Origin: Actinomycetota bacterium
Lineage (GTDB): Bacteria; Actinomycetota; Actinomycetes; S36-B12; UBA5976
Length of the DNA stretch: 49,693 bases
Assembly (NCBI GenBank): GCA_009923495.1
Contig: RFTJ01000004.1
Coordinates: 79,899-129,591 of the forward strand
Direction of reading: 5' to 3'
The notes under the pieces are model-generated. The model was given only the letters and a program-made list of their open reading frames with translations. It was not told where the DNA came from and did no database searches. Positions 25,893 through 34,737 of this stretch are shown here, in pieces. The translations under genes and the position numbers were made by a program. Every line of letters starts with the position of its first letter. Position 1 is the first letter of the stretch.

Positions 25893-26897
25893 ATGAAAAC
25901 CCAGAATAAACTCACTTACACCCAGATTGCTCGCGAAGCTGGGGTCAGTGAAGCTACGGTTTCACGGGTGCTTAATGGTGATGTTCGGGTCGATCCAGAG
26001 CGTGCAAGACGCGTTCAAGAAACAGTTGCCAAACTCGGCTACAAAAAGAATCGCGCGGCTAGCGCATTAGCAACTGGGCGCACTGGCATGATTGCGGTAA
26101 TCATTGACGATGACTTGTCAATTTTCGCTGACCCGTTCTGGGCAACCGTTACTTCGGGTGTTAGCCGAGTGCTCATGGAAAACAATATGCAGACCCTGCT
26201 CATCGTGGGCTCAAGCAGTAAAAAAGAAGGAAATGTCCCAAATTATCTAGATAGTGGAACTGTCGATGGAGCAATTTTCTTCCAGGTGCATGACGAAGAA
26301 ATAGTCTTTCAGTTAGCACAAGAAGGGCTACCTGTTGTGATGGCCGGTACCCCAGATATTTACCTGCAGTTTTTACACGCAGACACCGACAATGTTGGTG
26401 GAGCTAAGCAGGCAACCCAGCACTTGATAGATAGAGGGCATAAACACATCGCCACAATCACCGGCGAAGTTGAGGCAAGTGCTGGCGCACAGCGTCTGGC
26501 TGGCTTCTTACAAGTTCATATGAACTTGGGCCGTGAAGTACCTCCATCAATGATTGCTCACGGCGATTACACGCATGACAGCGGTTTTGCCGCCATGAAC
26601 TTACTGCTTGATCGCAACGAAAACATTGATGCTGTATTTGCTGCCAACGACTTGATGGCAATCGGAGCTATGGCTGCAATTCATGATCGTGGCCTTCGGG
26701 TGCCAGACGATATTGCACTGGTTGGCTTCGATGACAGCATCGTGGCTCAGACCGCTCGACCACAACTGACCACAATTCGCCAAGACATTGTTGGCCTTGG
26801 GGCAGCTGCCGCTGAGCTCATGATTGAGCAACTAAATGGCGAAGATGCAAAGCCGAGACTTTTGGAAACCTCGCTGGTGGTTCGAGAAACCACATAA
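25893..26897 (+). CDS. LacI-family transcriptional regulator
   Basis: A 334-residue repressor with an N-terminal helix-turn-helix (YTQIAREAGVSEATVSRVLN, about 9-28), a hinge helix (RAASALATGRTG) and a periplasmic-binding-like sensor domain ending around LVGFDDSIVAQTARPQLTTI. Last gene of the SBP-permease-permease-GH1 operon. Candidate operators of the LacI type lie at 21132-21163 and 32115-32133, so it probably autoregulates and controls glucan genes, with an oligosaccharide or glucose derivative as inducer (inferred). Confidence 0.93.
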   Translation: MKTQNKLTYTQIAREAGVSEATVSRVLNGDVRVDPERARRVQETVAKLGYKKNRAASALATGRTGMIAVIIDDDLSIFADPFWATVTSGVSRVLMENNMQTLLIVGSSSKKEGNVPNYLDSGTVDGAIFFQVHDEEIVFQLAQEGLPVVMAGTPDIYLQFLHADTDNVGGAKQATQHLIDRGHKHIATITGEVEASAGAQRLAGFLQVHMNLGREVPPSMIAHGDYTHDSGFAAMNLLLDRNENIDAVFAANDLMAIGAMAAIHDRGLRVPDDIALVGFDDSIVAQTARPQLTTIRQDIVGLGAAAAELMIEQLNGEDAKPRLLETSLVVRETT

Positions 26898-27069
26898 AGA
26901 ACGATATTTTGAGATGTTTCACAGGCATTTCAATGGTTTGTCTAGGTATTTCCTGGGCATGCTAGGCATAGGTCAGACGAGTTATGCTGTAAGTAATCGT
27001 GTGTGCGCGCGATTGTTGGTTCAGTTCTTTAGGGCTGGACTACAAATTGAGAGGACATGAGCGCACGCC

Positions 27070-28884
27070 ATGAATAAAAAGTTTCTTGCAATAGCAACTG
27101 CATTAGTTGCTTTAGTTTTATCTTCCTTAGTCAATCCAGCAAAGGCAGTGCCTTCGTGGGCTTCGGACTTAAAGTGGAGCAATCTGCACGCCCGAAACGA
27201 GAATGGCGTTTTTGAAAACTGGCATCGCGAATGGAAAGTTGAAAAGCCAGGAGATCTCTTTTCGCCGGACAAGATCGATTACGACTCAGAGACTCAGCAT
27301 CATTTAGCGTGGGTTCGTACCGATAGGAATTCTTTTACCAGCACCTACACCGGTGGCGCTGGTCAGGCAAACAAGTTAATTTCCTTTGTTTTCCAGGGAT
27401 ACGACGGAGACGGCGAACCAATGAACTACTCCGTTGCTGTACCAGGTGCAAGTGCTGTGCCTACCCCTGCAATTCGGAATTTTTCAGATGGTCCGACATA
27501 TTACAACCTAGTAACCACCACAACAGATGATGAAGGAAATGCGCAAGCTACGGTAACTCTGACCAAGACTGCTACCGAGTTCGACAGTTTGGTTGTGAGC
27601 ATTTTGACCCAAACTGGAACGGTTACTCCCACGGTTGTAGATAAGGAAGTGGTGATCAAAAAGAAGCCATTGACTAAAAAGACGGTTACCAACATCTCGT
27701 ATGTTCCAGTTGTCGGCGCACCAGCAACTACCGTTTATCAGTATTCAACCGATGGTGGCACCACTTGGTTTGATACGCCAGCCAAGAACTTCAACATTGC
27801 CCAAACGACAAATCCGATAACTGTGCGCTCCACATTATCTGTTGGACCTCAAGTAGTAACTTGGCAAAAGGCAGGCTGGCGACCAGTTATCAAACTGGTT
27901 GGCACCCCGACAGGTCGCCAATGCGAGATGGATAACCCATCAATCTATCTATGCTCTGGAATTGATTTTAGAGATGAAACTTTTGACTGGAGCGTAGCCA
28001 ATCGACCTTGGTTCAAAGGCAGCCAGACTTACGACTATGCGCAGGCGTATGCAAAGACTTATACACCTGGCGCTACGGTGGCACTTAAGTTCTTTGTCCG
28101 AGATATCTGGGGTACCCCGATTCCTAACTTACCGTTATCAATGTCGCTCAAGGGAAGTGCGGCAAAGTGGAACAAGTATCCAAATACTATTAGGACTAAT
28201 GCGCAGGGCTATGCAACATTCTCCGCCAAAAATCTAAATACTGTTGCTCAGATTAACTCACATGTTGATGTAAATCCCGATCCACCGCACAAGAAGACTC
28301 GCGGAATTGTAGGTTTCGTGGTTTATGTAACTTCTAATGAAATTGATGAAGTTGCAGATCAAATGTGGTTCCAACTTGCATCGGACATCACGATTGCCGG
28401 CGGCTGTCCAAACACCACGAACAGTATCAAGTGCCCATTGGGTGGAGCAGAATTTCCGATTTCGTATCGCGGACCAAATGCTACAAATTTCAAAGGCAAC
28501 TATTTCGCAAACCTAGCTGATCCAAATGCAACGCCAAATCCAGCTATGACTTTGGATCCAGAAGGGAACTCGCTGAATGATGTAATTGTCGCGGCTTTGA
28601 ATATCACTCGGTTAAAGAACTTGCGTAGTCAATTTATCTATGCACCAGAAGTAAAAATCACGGCAACAAATGGTGGCCTCAGTGCTTTGGCATCCGCCGC
28701 ACAAAAAGCTGATGCATTTGTCGACTTCAAGAGTTCGACGAGTTTTAGTGCAACAACCACTTTTGGCTACACGTATTACCAAGACTTGGTATTCATGGCG
28801 ACCCAACCAGGGCCAACAGTCTGGACGATTTCCGTTGGCAACTGGAAGTATTCCTTCTCCCAGACATACGTTGCAAAGCCTTAG
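27070..28884 (+). CDS. Secreted modular protein with Ig-like (Big-type) module, function unknown
   Basis: A 604-residue exported protein. The signal peptide (MNKK, hydrophobic 6-20, cleavage after AKA at 26) is clear. The first 130 mature residues are Trp- and Tyr-rich and match nothing I recognise. A stretch with YQYSTDGGTTWFDTP (near 220) resembles the fibronectin-like repeats of the next protein. Around 335-390 is a Big-type module (ATVALKFFVRDIWGTPIP ... RTNAQGYATFSAKN) also found in the two following secreted proteins. No catalytic signature, wall-sorting motif or C-terminal membrane anchor is seen. It lies 172 bases after lacI. A glucan-binding or surface role is inferred from company only. 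Confidence 0.8.
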   Translation: MNKKFLAIATALVALVLSSLVNPAKAVPSWASDLKWSNLHARNENGVFENWHREWKVEKPGDLFSPDKIDYDSETQHHLAWVRTDRNSFTSTYTGGAGQANKLISFVFQGYDGDGEPMNYSVAVPGASAVPTPAIRNFSDGPTYYNLVTTTTDDEGNAQATVTLTKTATEFDSLVVSILTQTGTVTPTVVDKEVVIKKKPLTKKTVTNISYVPVVGAPATTVYQYSTDGGTTWFDTPAKNFNIAQTTNPITVRSTLSVGPQVVTWQKAGWRPVIKLVGTPTGRQCEMDNPSIYLCSGIDFRDETFDWSVANRPWFKGSQTYDYAQAYAKTYTPGATVALKFFVRDIWGTPIPNLPLSMSLKGSAAKWNKYPNTIRTNAQGYATFSAKNLNTVAQINSHVDVNPDPPHKKTRGIVGFVVYVTSNEIDEVADQMWFQLASDITIAGGCPNTTNSIKCPLGGAEFPISYRGPNATNFKGNYFANLADPNATPNPAMTLDPEGNSLNDVIVAALNITRLKNLRSQFIYAPEVKITATNGGLSALASAAQKADAFVDFKSSTSFSATTTFGYTYYQDLVFMATQPGPTVWTISVGNWKYSFSQTYVAKP

Positions 28885-28907
28885 AAATAGGCAAATTTGC
28901 GCCTAGA

Positions 28908-28941
28908 AAGTGGCCGGCGGCTCCAAAGTTGCCGGCCACTT
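28908..28941 (+). terminator. Strong hairpin terminator after the 604-residue secreted protein
   Basis: AAGTGGCCGGC (28908-28918) pairs perfectly with GCCGGCCACTT (28931-28941) around a 12-base loop. No long T-run follows. It separates this gene from the next, whose promoter lies about 70 bases downstream. Confidence 0.7.
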
Positions 28942-29007
28942 GCCAATATCCCTTATTTGACAGGCTTTTTGCTCGGAAAAATTTAGTAAATTTTTTGTGA
29001 TTTTCTA

Positions 29008-29037
29008 TTGCGGACATCCCTATTTAGTGCCTACTAT
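29008..29037 (+). promoter_or_regulatory. Candidate promoter of the 935-residue secreted protein
   Basis: TTGCGG (29008-29013) and TACTAT (29032-29037) with an 18-base spacer. This predicts a leader of nearly 120 bases, which includes the palindrome GTGCGCAC (29053-29060). Apart from this and the terminator, the 276-base gap shows nothing else. Confidence 0.4.
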
Positions 29038-29160
29038 TCATGAAGGATGTGTGTGCGCACTCCAAGTGGTTTGATGTATCCAATGGGGTATTCATCTTTG
29101 CGTACACGTTGCGACCTTCAGATCACTTTCAATTAACCCTTATTGGAAGGATCCTTTCTT

Positions 29161-31968
29161 ATGAAAGCAACTTGGAGTGCGATGCGTAAAATCATCGCGC
29201 CAATCATGTTTGTCGCACTCGCGGCAACAGGTATGACTGTAGGTGTTTCAACCGCAGCCCATGCCGATGCAGCAGTAGCTGTTCCAACAGTGCTTAATTA
29301 CTCAGATGGCGATGCACTAGATGCCACTGGTACTTTTGACAGTTGGAACACCTGGAGCGGCCCAGTATCAAGCGTTGGCATTGATACCGCACCAACACCA
29401 AATGGTGGAAACGCTCTTAAGTTCGTTAAGGGTCCAGAAGGCTACAGTGGCTTCTCAGTCTCTAACGGCCATGGACTAGTTACAGATGCAACTCATTCAA
29501 AGATCACCTTTGATGTTTACAATGCACAAAGTTCAGACCGTAACGTTCTAGTTAAATTGCAGGTCGGTGGCGACCAGAATGGTGTGACAAAGTTTGTCAA
29601 CGCTGTTCCAGGTTGGTCAACCGTAACTGCAGACTTCGCATCTGGTCCATACCAGGCGAGCACTTGGACTCCAGCTACCAAGGCATACAATCACCTGATC
29701 TTGATGCCAGGCTTTGGCTATGGATCAGCCGGTCAGGCCGATGGTGGAGACATCTTCTACATTGACAACATCATTTTCAATGACGAGGTTTACACCGCTC
29801 CAAGCCCATCGCCAACTGCAACTAGCACCGCTGCCCCAGCGCCTACTGTGGCCAGCATCAAGCTAGATTCAGCAGATCTCGGTCCTTCAGCTGTTTACAG
29901 CAAGGGTAACGATTGGTGGGAAGGCGAAGGCAATGGTTCACGTAATATCGTGAAGTACTTGCCAGCTGGTGGTACTTGGACATTCCACTACACCGTTAAA
30001 GACACTGCTGGCAATGCAGTAAGTGGTGCTCAGGTGACCTTGGCTTCGTCAGGTGACGCAGATGCTGCGACAACTGGTGATCGCACCAAGACAACTGATG
30101 CTGACGGTAAGGTGACTTTCACATTCACCAATGCAACCTCAAACTCGAATGCAGAATGGCCACGTCAGAATAGCAATGTTTGGAGCCTTTCAGAAACAGC
30201 AACTGTTGCCTTTGAATTCATTCCATACATCTCTGGTTCAGACCGTCACACCGAGTGCTATGACGCAGGAAATGCAACAGCTTGTAACCGCGATCGTTTG
30301 TGGGGACACGTAGTATCTACTGCTACCTACTCAGTTCCTGCCAAGACCACAATTCGTCTTGTCGAAGGAACCACAGTTGGCATGTCAGACAAGTCATCAT
30401 GGTGGACTGATAGTCCTTCAAACCGTTCAATGGTCAAGTTTGTAACCGCTGAAAACAAGTTAGTTCTTCGCTATCAGGTAGCTGAAGGTGGCACCCCAGT
30501 TGGTGCCGGTCGCACAATTACCTTGGCAAAGAGCATTATTTCTAATGGTGCAGACTTCTCTGGTTCATTGACTGCGACAACAAATGCTAGTGGTATTGCA
30601 ACGTTTGTTTTGACGAACACCAACACCAGTGGCGAGAACCGTCCGACAGCGCCAAGCACCATGAATTACTGGGATAATTCTCGTAATCCAGGCACCGCAA
30701 CAGAGGTTCAGTTCAGCCCATCTGTGTCACCACTAAACACCGCCGTAGCTAACTACGATCGTGTTTGGGTACACGTGGTCAACAAGCCAAGCAGTCAGGG
30801 CGTTCCTGCGGCTCCATATCAGGTAACCGCACAGCGCTCAGGTACAAAGCAGATCACTGTTAAGTGGAATGCAGCAACTGAAGATGGTGCAGCAAACACC
30901 GGCTACGAAGTTACTTTGACCCCAACCACTGGTGCAGCTGTTGTAGCTACCGCTTCAGCCTCTGCAACTTCATTGGCGGTTAACGTCCCTTCAGTCACTG
31001 GTTACACTGCTTCAGTTAAGGCAATTAACTCAGCGGGCAAGGGTGCAGCAACAGCTGCTTCTGGCAAGGTAGCCCCAAGTTCAGTTGCACCGAGGGTGCC
31101 AAATGCCCCAACGATGCCAGCAGCACCAACTAAGGGTGTCGATGCGCTTTGGATTCCATTTATCCCAAGCACTGTGGACTCTGGTGCAACCGAAGCTGCT
31201 TACCAGTACTCACTAGATGGTGGGCTAACTTGGTTTGACGCAACGTACGACTCGGCAACTTACACCGATGCAGCTGAGATCAGGGCCAAGAAGGGTAACG
31301 TTCTCTTCTTGTACAACCTTGAGACTGGCAAGAGCTACTCAGTAAAGATGCGTGCAGTTAACGCAATCGGCGCAGGAGCGGCTTCAACCACGAAGGTAAC
31401 TGCAACTGCAACTGCACCTACCAAGGCACCAACATTGACAACTGTTTCTTACTCAGGAACTACGTTGACAATTGCCTACACCGGTATCCCAATTGCTTCT
31501 AATGGCGGTACTCCACTTACCAGTTACTCCTACTCACTAAATGGTGGCACTGACTGGATTAAGTTGAATGCATCGCAGCGGGCTGCATCGAGAGTTGTTA
31601 TTACTGGCCTATCGGCTAGTTACGCACCTTTCAATGTAACTGTTAAGGGAAGCAATGGTGCCGACAGCCCATCTGCAACAGTCAAGACTGTTCGCACGAT
31701 TACTGTTGCCCCAACCTTCACGGTTACCGCAGCAACGGGCAAGGTAGTGCTTAACATCACTGCTCTGAGCGCAACTGCTAACACTTCCAACTCTCCAGTT
31801 ACGAAGTACCAGTACACCACCAACGATGGTGCTACTTGGACTGACGCAGCTGCGGGTGTAACCAACATCACGGCAAGCAAGAGCACGACTGTTTCAGTCA
31901 AGGTTCGCGCAGTCAACAGTGTTGGTGCAGGAACTGTATCAACTGCTAAGAGTGCAACAGCACGCTAA
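29161..31968 (+). CDS. Secreted modular protein: lectin-like module, two Ig-like modules, four fibronectin-type repeats
   Basis: A 935-residue exported protein with a signal peptide (hydrophobic 11-34, cleavage near AHA at 33-35). Residues about 43-208 form a beta-sandwich-like module ending IFYIDNIIFN, related to the two modules of the 824-residue protein downstream and resembling laminarin-associated carbohydrate-binding domains. Two Big-type modules follow (about 229-385 and 393-545; each ends T-x(4)-G-x-x-TF near KTTDADGKVTF or TNASGIATF). Then come four fibronectin-III-like repeats (548-640, 645-755, 756-850, 851-935) with repeated YQYS-DGG-W motifs. No enzyme domain, sorting signal or anchor is seen. 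Start is ATG 29161 after GGAAGGA. Possible adhesin or glucan-binding scaffold. Confidence 0.85.
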   Translation: MKATWSAMRKIIAPIMFVALAATGMTVGVSTAAHADAAVAVPTVLNYSDGDALDATGTFDSWNTWSGPVSSVGIDTAPTPNGGNALKFVKGPEGYSGFSVSNGHGLVTDATHSKITFDVYNAQSSDRNVLVKLQVGGDQNGVTKFVNAVPGWSTVTADFASGPYQASTWTPATKAYNHLILMPGFGYGSAGQADGGDIFYIDNIIFNDEVYTAPSPSPTATSTAAPAPTVASIKLDSADLGPSAVYSKGNDWWEGEGNGSRNIVKYLPAGGTWTFHYTVKDTAGNAVSGAQVTLASSGDADAATTGDRTKTTDADGKVTFTFTNATSNSNAEWPRQNSNVWSLSETATVAFEFIPYISGSDRHTECYDAGNATACNRDRLWGHVVSTATYSVPAKTTIRLVEGTTVGMSDKSSWWTDSPSNRSMVKFVTAENKLVLRYQVAEGGTPVGAGRTITLAKSIISNGADFSGSLTATTNASGIATFVLTNTNTSGENRPTAPSTMNYWDNSRNPGTATEVQFSPSVSPLNTAVANYDRVWVHVVNKPSSQGVPAAPYQVTAQRSGTKQITVKWNAATEDGAANTGYEVTLTPTTGAAVVATASASATSLAVNVPSVTGYTASVKAINSAGKGAATAASGKVAPSSVAPRVPNAPTMPAAPTKGVDALWIPFIPSTVDSGATEAAYQYSLDGGLTWFDATYDSATYTDAAEIRAKKGNVLFLYNLETGKSYSVKMRAVNAIGAGAASTTKVTATATAPTKAPTLTTVSYSGTTLTIAYTGIPIASNGGTPLTSYSYSLNGGTDWIKLNASQRAASRVVITGLSASYAPFNVTVKGSNGADSPSATVKTVRTITVAPTFTVTAATGKVVLNITALSATANTSNSPVTKYQYTTNDGATWTDAAAGVTNITASKSTTVSVKVRAVNSVGAGTVSTAKSATAR

Positions 31969-31993
31969 ATTGCTAAGTAATTAGCACATCAGC

Positions 31994-32035
31994 TTTGGGC
32001 TGATCCAGCATCGAAAGGTGTTGGATCAGCCCAAA
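31994..32035 (+). terminator. Terminator after the 935-residue secreted protein
   Basis: TTTGGGCTGATCCAGCA (31994-32010) pairs with TGTTGGATCAGCCCAAA (32019-32035), 17 pairs with one wobble around an eight-base loop. CTGCTTTT follows. A strong intrinsic terminator. Confidence 0.88.
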
Positions 32036-32114
32036 CTGCTTTTCCTAGACGCCCAGCCCAATCTTGTGTACGAGTCGGTAATTCTGGGAATATTCCTTTA
32101 ATCACAGGAAATAA

Positions 32115-32133
32115 GCGTGAAAGCGGTTTCCCG
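32115..32133. promoter_or_regulatory. LacI-type operator upstream of the 824-residue secreted protein
   Basis: GCGTGAAAGCGGTTTCCCG contains CGTGAAAGCGGTT, identical to 13 bases on the opposite strand of the operator at 21132-21163. It lies about 130 bases before the start codon and just upstream of a -10-like TATTAC at 32147-32152, so a bound repressor would cover the -35 position. Links this gene to the glucan LacI regulon (inferred). Confidence 0.6.
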
Positions 32134-32162
32134 ATTAAATTCTGGGTATTACAGTAGGTACT

Positions 32163-32174
32163 ACAACATGTTGT
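32163..32174. repeat. Perfect 12-base palindrome in the leader of the 824-residue secreted protein
   Basis: ACAACATGTTGT is perfectly self-complementary and lies just downstream of the candidate -10 element. Another perfect palindrome, GGAATATTCC, lies at 32087-32096. They could be protein-binding sites; neither matches a motif I know. Confidence 0.4.
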
Positions 32175-32262
32175 GCGGCATGTGTTACGAAAATCTGATT
32201 TTGGCCAGGCGACCAAGCCAGTTTTGATTTACCTTCGCCGTCCCTGAAAGGACATTCGCACA

Positions 32263-34737
32263 ATGGTTTCAATCAAGCCCTTTCGATTTGTGGTACTAAT
32301 CACTTCAGGCTTGCTGCTTTTGGGAAATATTGTTATGCCAGCACAAGCAGTCGGCACCGCTACACCAATGTTTCTGAGTTTTGAATCAGATGATGCGCTA
32401 GGTGCTGAAGTAGGCAAAGCATCTGCCCCAGGTCATTTATTGGGCTCGTGGTACCCAGGAGCAACAACCGCTATTTCCACAACTCCACCCTCGCCTAATG
32501 CAGGTCAAGCACTCTCTTTTCTAAAAGCTAAGAGCGCCTATGCTTGGAGCGGATTTACCGCATTTGATGGCGGAACAGCAACCAGCTTTACGAGCACGGC
32601 TAAACCCGTGATCACGCTGGATTACTATTCTCCGTCAGCAACAGATACTCCCGTTGAGCTGAAGTTAGAGGTTGTTGGTAATCGGGCGCGAGATGCATTC
32701 AAGGTTGTTAGAGCGGTGCCAGGATGGAATGCCCTCACTTTTGATATGTCCACAGGCGCCAAGAACTGGTCAGGAACTGCTGGCTATAACCGCGTCTCGT
32801 TAATTCCAAACTTCGGTGCCGACCAACCATTATCAGGCGTCACAGCAGCGGATAATAACGGTCAAATTTATTACGTCGACAATTTTTCAGTAAATGGCGG
32901 AACAATTTCCGATGTCCAAACAGGTGGCCCAACTCCAGATCCAACGCCGACGGCAAGTCCATACAAAGTTTTCTTGAGTTTTGAAGCTGCCGATGAAAAT
33001 GGAGCTAACACAGTTTCGAGTGATTCTGGACTAGGCGCATTTCAAGGAGCGGCTGTTGAGATTGCGAATGTCCCGACGGCTGGCGGACATTCTGGCAAAG
33101 GTGCTAAGTTCACCAAATCAAAAGGTGGCGAGCAGTATTCCGGCCTCAAATTGATAAAAGGTGCTAATTCTTTTCGCTACACCACCGAGGCAAACCCAAC
33201 AATCAGTTTCGACTATTACGCACCTATTGCTTCACCGGTCCAGGTCAAACTTGAGACTGCCAACGGGGATTTCGTAGTACTTACCAAAGCAGCAAGTATT
33301 GGTTGGAATTCGCTTTCATTTGACATGTCTACTGCAGTTGGCTGGTCGGCAAATGTTGCCTTCAACCTTGTAGCTGTCTTCCCAAATTTCACGGATGACA
33401 AGAACTTCACGCCGGCCCCAGTAGCGCCGAATGACCAGGTTTTTTACCTTGATAATGTCTCCATAAATGGCGGAACTTTATCTGATGTCGGCCTGCAACC
33501 AGCTCCAACAGCTGAATCCCCCCCTCCTACAGACGGCAGCGTAACTTGCGCGCCAGGAACGCCAACTATTCGCCTCTTGGCACCAATGGCAAACATCAAC
33601 TGGACGCCAACTGGCTACGATGGGGTTTGGCAGTATCTAGATCCAGGAACATTGGTTGGCACTCACTATTTCCCGCTACGAAGTACGGTAGCTGTAAAGT
33701 ATCAAGCTTTGGACTCCGAATGTAAGCCAGTGGCTGCGGGTACCAAGGTGTATCTAGCAGTCAATGCCGCCTACAGCAAAGCTAAGACCCGATTCCTAAA
33801 TAAATATTTAGGAGCTCTTGCCCTGATTGAGCCGATTCCGGTTGATTGTGCTGCTGATCAGTGGTGTGGCGAAGGCCAGACTGTATTGGAACAGACCACA
33901 GACGATAAAGGTCAAGTCACTTTTGAACTCACAAACTTGAATCCAATCTCACCAGCAGGAAAGCCCGCTAATCTACTTGACTTGCCATCGGGCTCCCTAC
34001 TGCTGCAAAGTGTACTTAGTCCGTCATTTTCGACCTATCAAGTAAATCCGTTAAACGGTAAAGCTACCGGCGCAGGTGCATCAAATTTGGATAACCACGA
34101 AGCAATTGACGTTTTATGGCCCAATTTCCCGAATGGATTGGGCGAGATTGGCCAGCCAGCAGATGCGATTGTTACACCAGGAACAAATAAGACCCTTGTC
34201 TATACAATTCGAGACAATGCCGGAGCCCCAGTTCCCGGTGCTTCCGTAACTATCACAACTGATGAAGGTGGCGCGTTAGTGACCCCGAGCACTGCTGCAA
34301 TTGATACAGACATCTATGGGTTCAAGACTGTATCGGCAACTGCTGATTCACAGGGTCGGGTTACCGTGGTTGCAAAGTCCACCAAGAAATCGGTACAGAC
34401 TATTTTGGTTACCTACGATGGCTTCGTTAGCGAAGACCCCGCAGTAACGGCAACTAATGGCTACAACACCCTAACTTGGGGAATCGCGCAAACTGTAGCT
34501 GCAGTTAAGCCAAGTTCAGTAGCCAAAGGTAAATCGATTTCACTGCCAGCTAAAACAAGCAAGAACCTCCCCGTTCGCTGGAGCACCTCGACAAAAACTA
34601 TTTGTAAACTTGTGACTTCGCGTGGTGTTACAAAGCTCACTGGCTTGAAGAAGGGTACTTGCAAGTTGACCGCAAGCAACAATGGTAATTCCACTGTACT
34701 GAAGGTCAGCAAAGCCGTATCTGTAGCAGTTAAATAA
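32263..34737 (+). CDS. Secreted protein with two tandem lectin-like modules and Ig-like modules
   Basis: An 824-residue exported protein with a signal peptide (hydrophobic 9-25, cleavage after AQA near 29). Residues about 36-217 and 235-409 are two copies of one module, each starting FLSFE and ending with Y-x-D-N-x-S-x-NGGT-SDV. The middle segments (DYYSP/DYYAP, ELKLE/QVKLE, LTFDMST/LSFDMST, IPNFG/FPNFT) resemble carbohydrate-binding modules attached to bacterial laminarinases. Pro-rich linkers separate them. Two Big-type modules (about 436-600 and 620-735) and a basic, Lys-rich C-terminal domain with CKLT motifs follow. No catalytic motif or wall anchor. AAAGGA precedes the ATG. Likely a secreted glucan-binding protein; a LacI-type operator upstream supports this. 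Confidence 0.87.
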   Translation: MVSIKPFRFVVLITSGLLLLGNIVMPAQAVGTATPMFLSFESDDALGAEVGKASAPGHLLGSWYPGATTAISTTPPSPNAGQALSFLKAKSAYAWSGFTAFDGGTATSFTSTAKPVITLDYYSPSATDTPVELKLEVVGNRARDAFKVVRAVPGWNALTFDMSTGAKNWSGTAGYNRVSLIPNFGADQPLSGVTAADNNGQIYYVDNFSVNGGTISDVQTGGPTPDPTPTASPYKVFLSFEAADENGANTVSSDSGLGAFQGAAVEIANVPTAGGHSGKGAKFTKSKGGEQYSGLKLIKGANSFRYTTEANPTISFDYYAPIASPVQVKLETANGDFVVLTKAASIGWNSLSFDMSTAVGWSANVAFNLVAVFPNFTDDKNFTPAPVAPNDQVFYLDNVSINGGTLSDVGLQPAPTAESPPPTDGSVTCAPGTPTIRLLAPMANINWTPTGYDGVWQYLDPGTLVGTHYFPLRSTVAVKYQALDSECKPVAAGTKVYLAVNAAYSKAKTRFLNKYLGALALIEPIPVDCAADQWCGEGQTVLEQTTDDKGQVTFELTNLNPISPAGKPANLLDLPSGSLLLQSVLSPSFSTYQVNPLNGKATGAGASNLDNHEAIDVLWPNFPNGLGEIGQPADAIVTPGTNKTLVYTIRDNAGAPVPGASVTITTDEGGALVTPSTAAIDTDIYGFKTVSATADSQGRVTVVAKSTKKSVQTILVTYDGFVSEDPAVTATNGYNTLTWGIAQTVAAVKPSSVAKGKSISLPAKTSKNLPVRWSTSTKTICKLVTSRGVTKLTGLKKGTCKLTASNNGNSTVLKVSKAVSVAVK

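Noticed and set aside
29161-34737. LPXTG sorting signal or C-terminal membrane anchor on the secreted proteins
   Set aside because: The C-termini end in plain beta-strand-like sequence (SATAR, SVAVK) with no hydrophobic segment or LPXTG motif.
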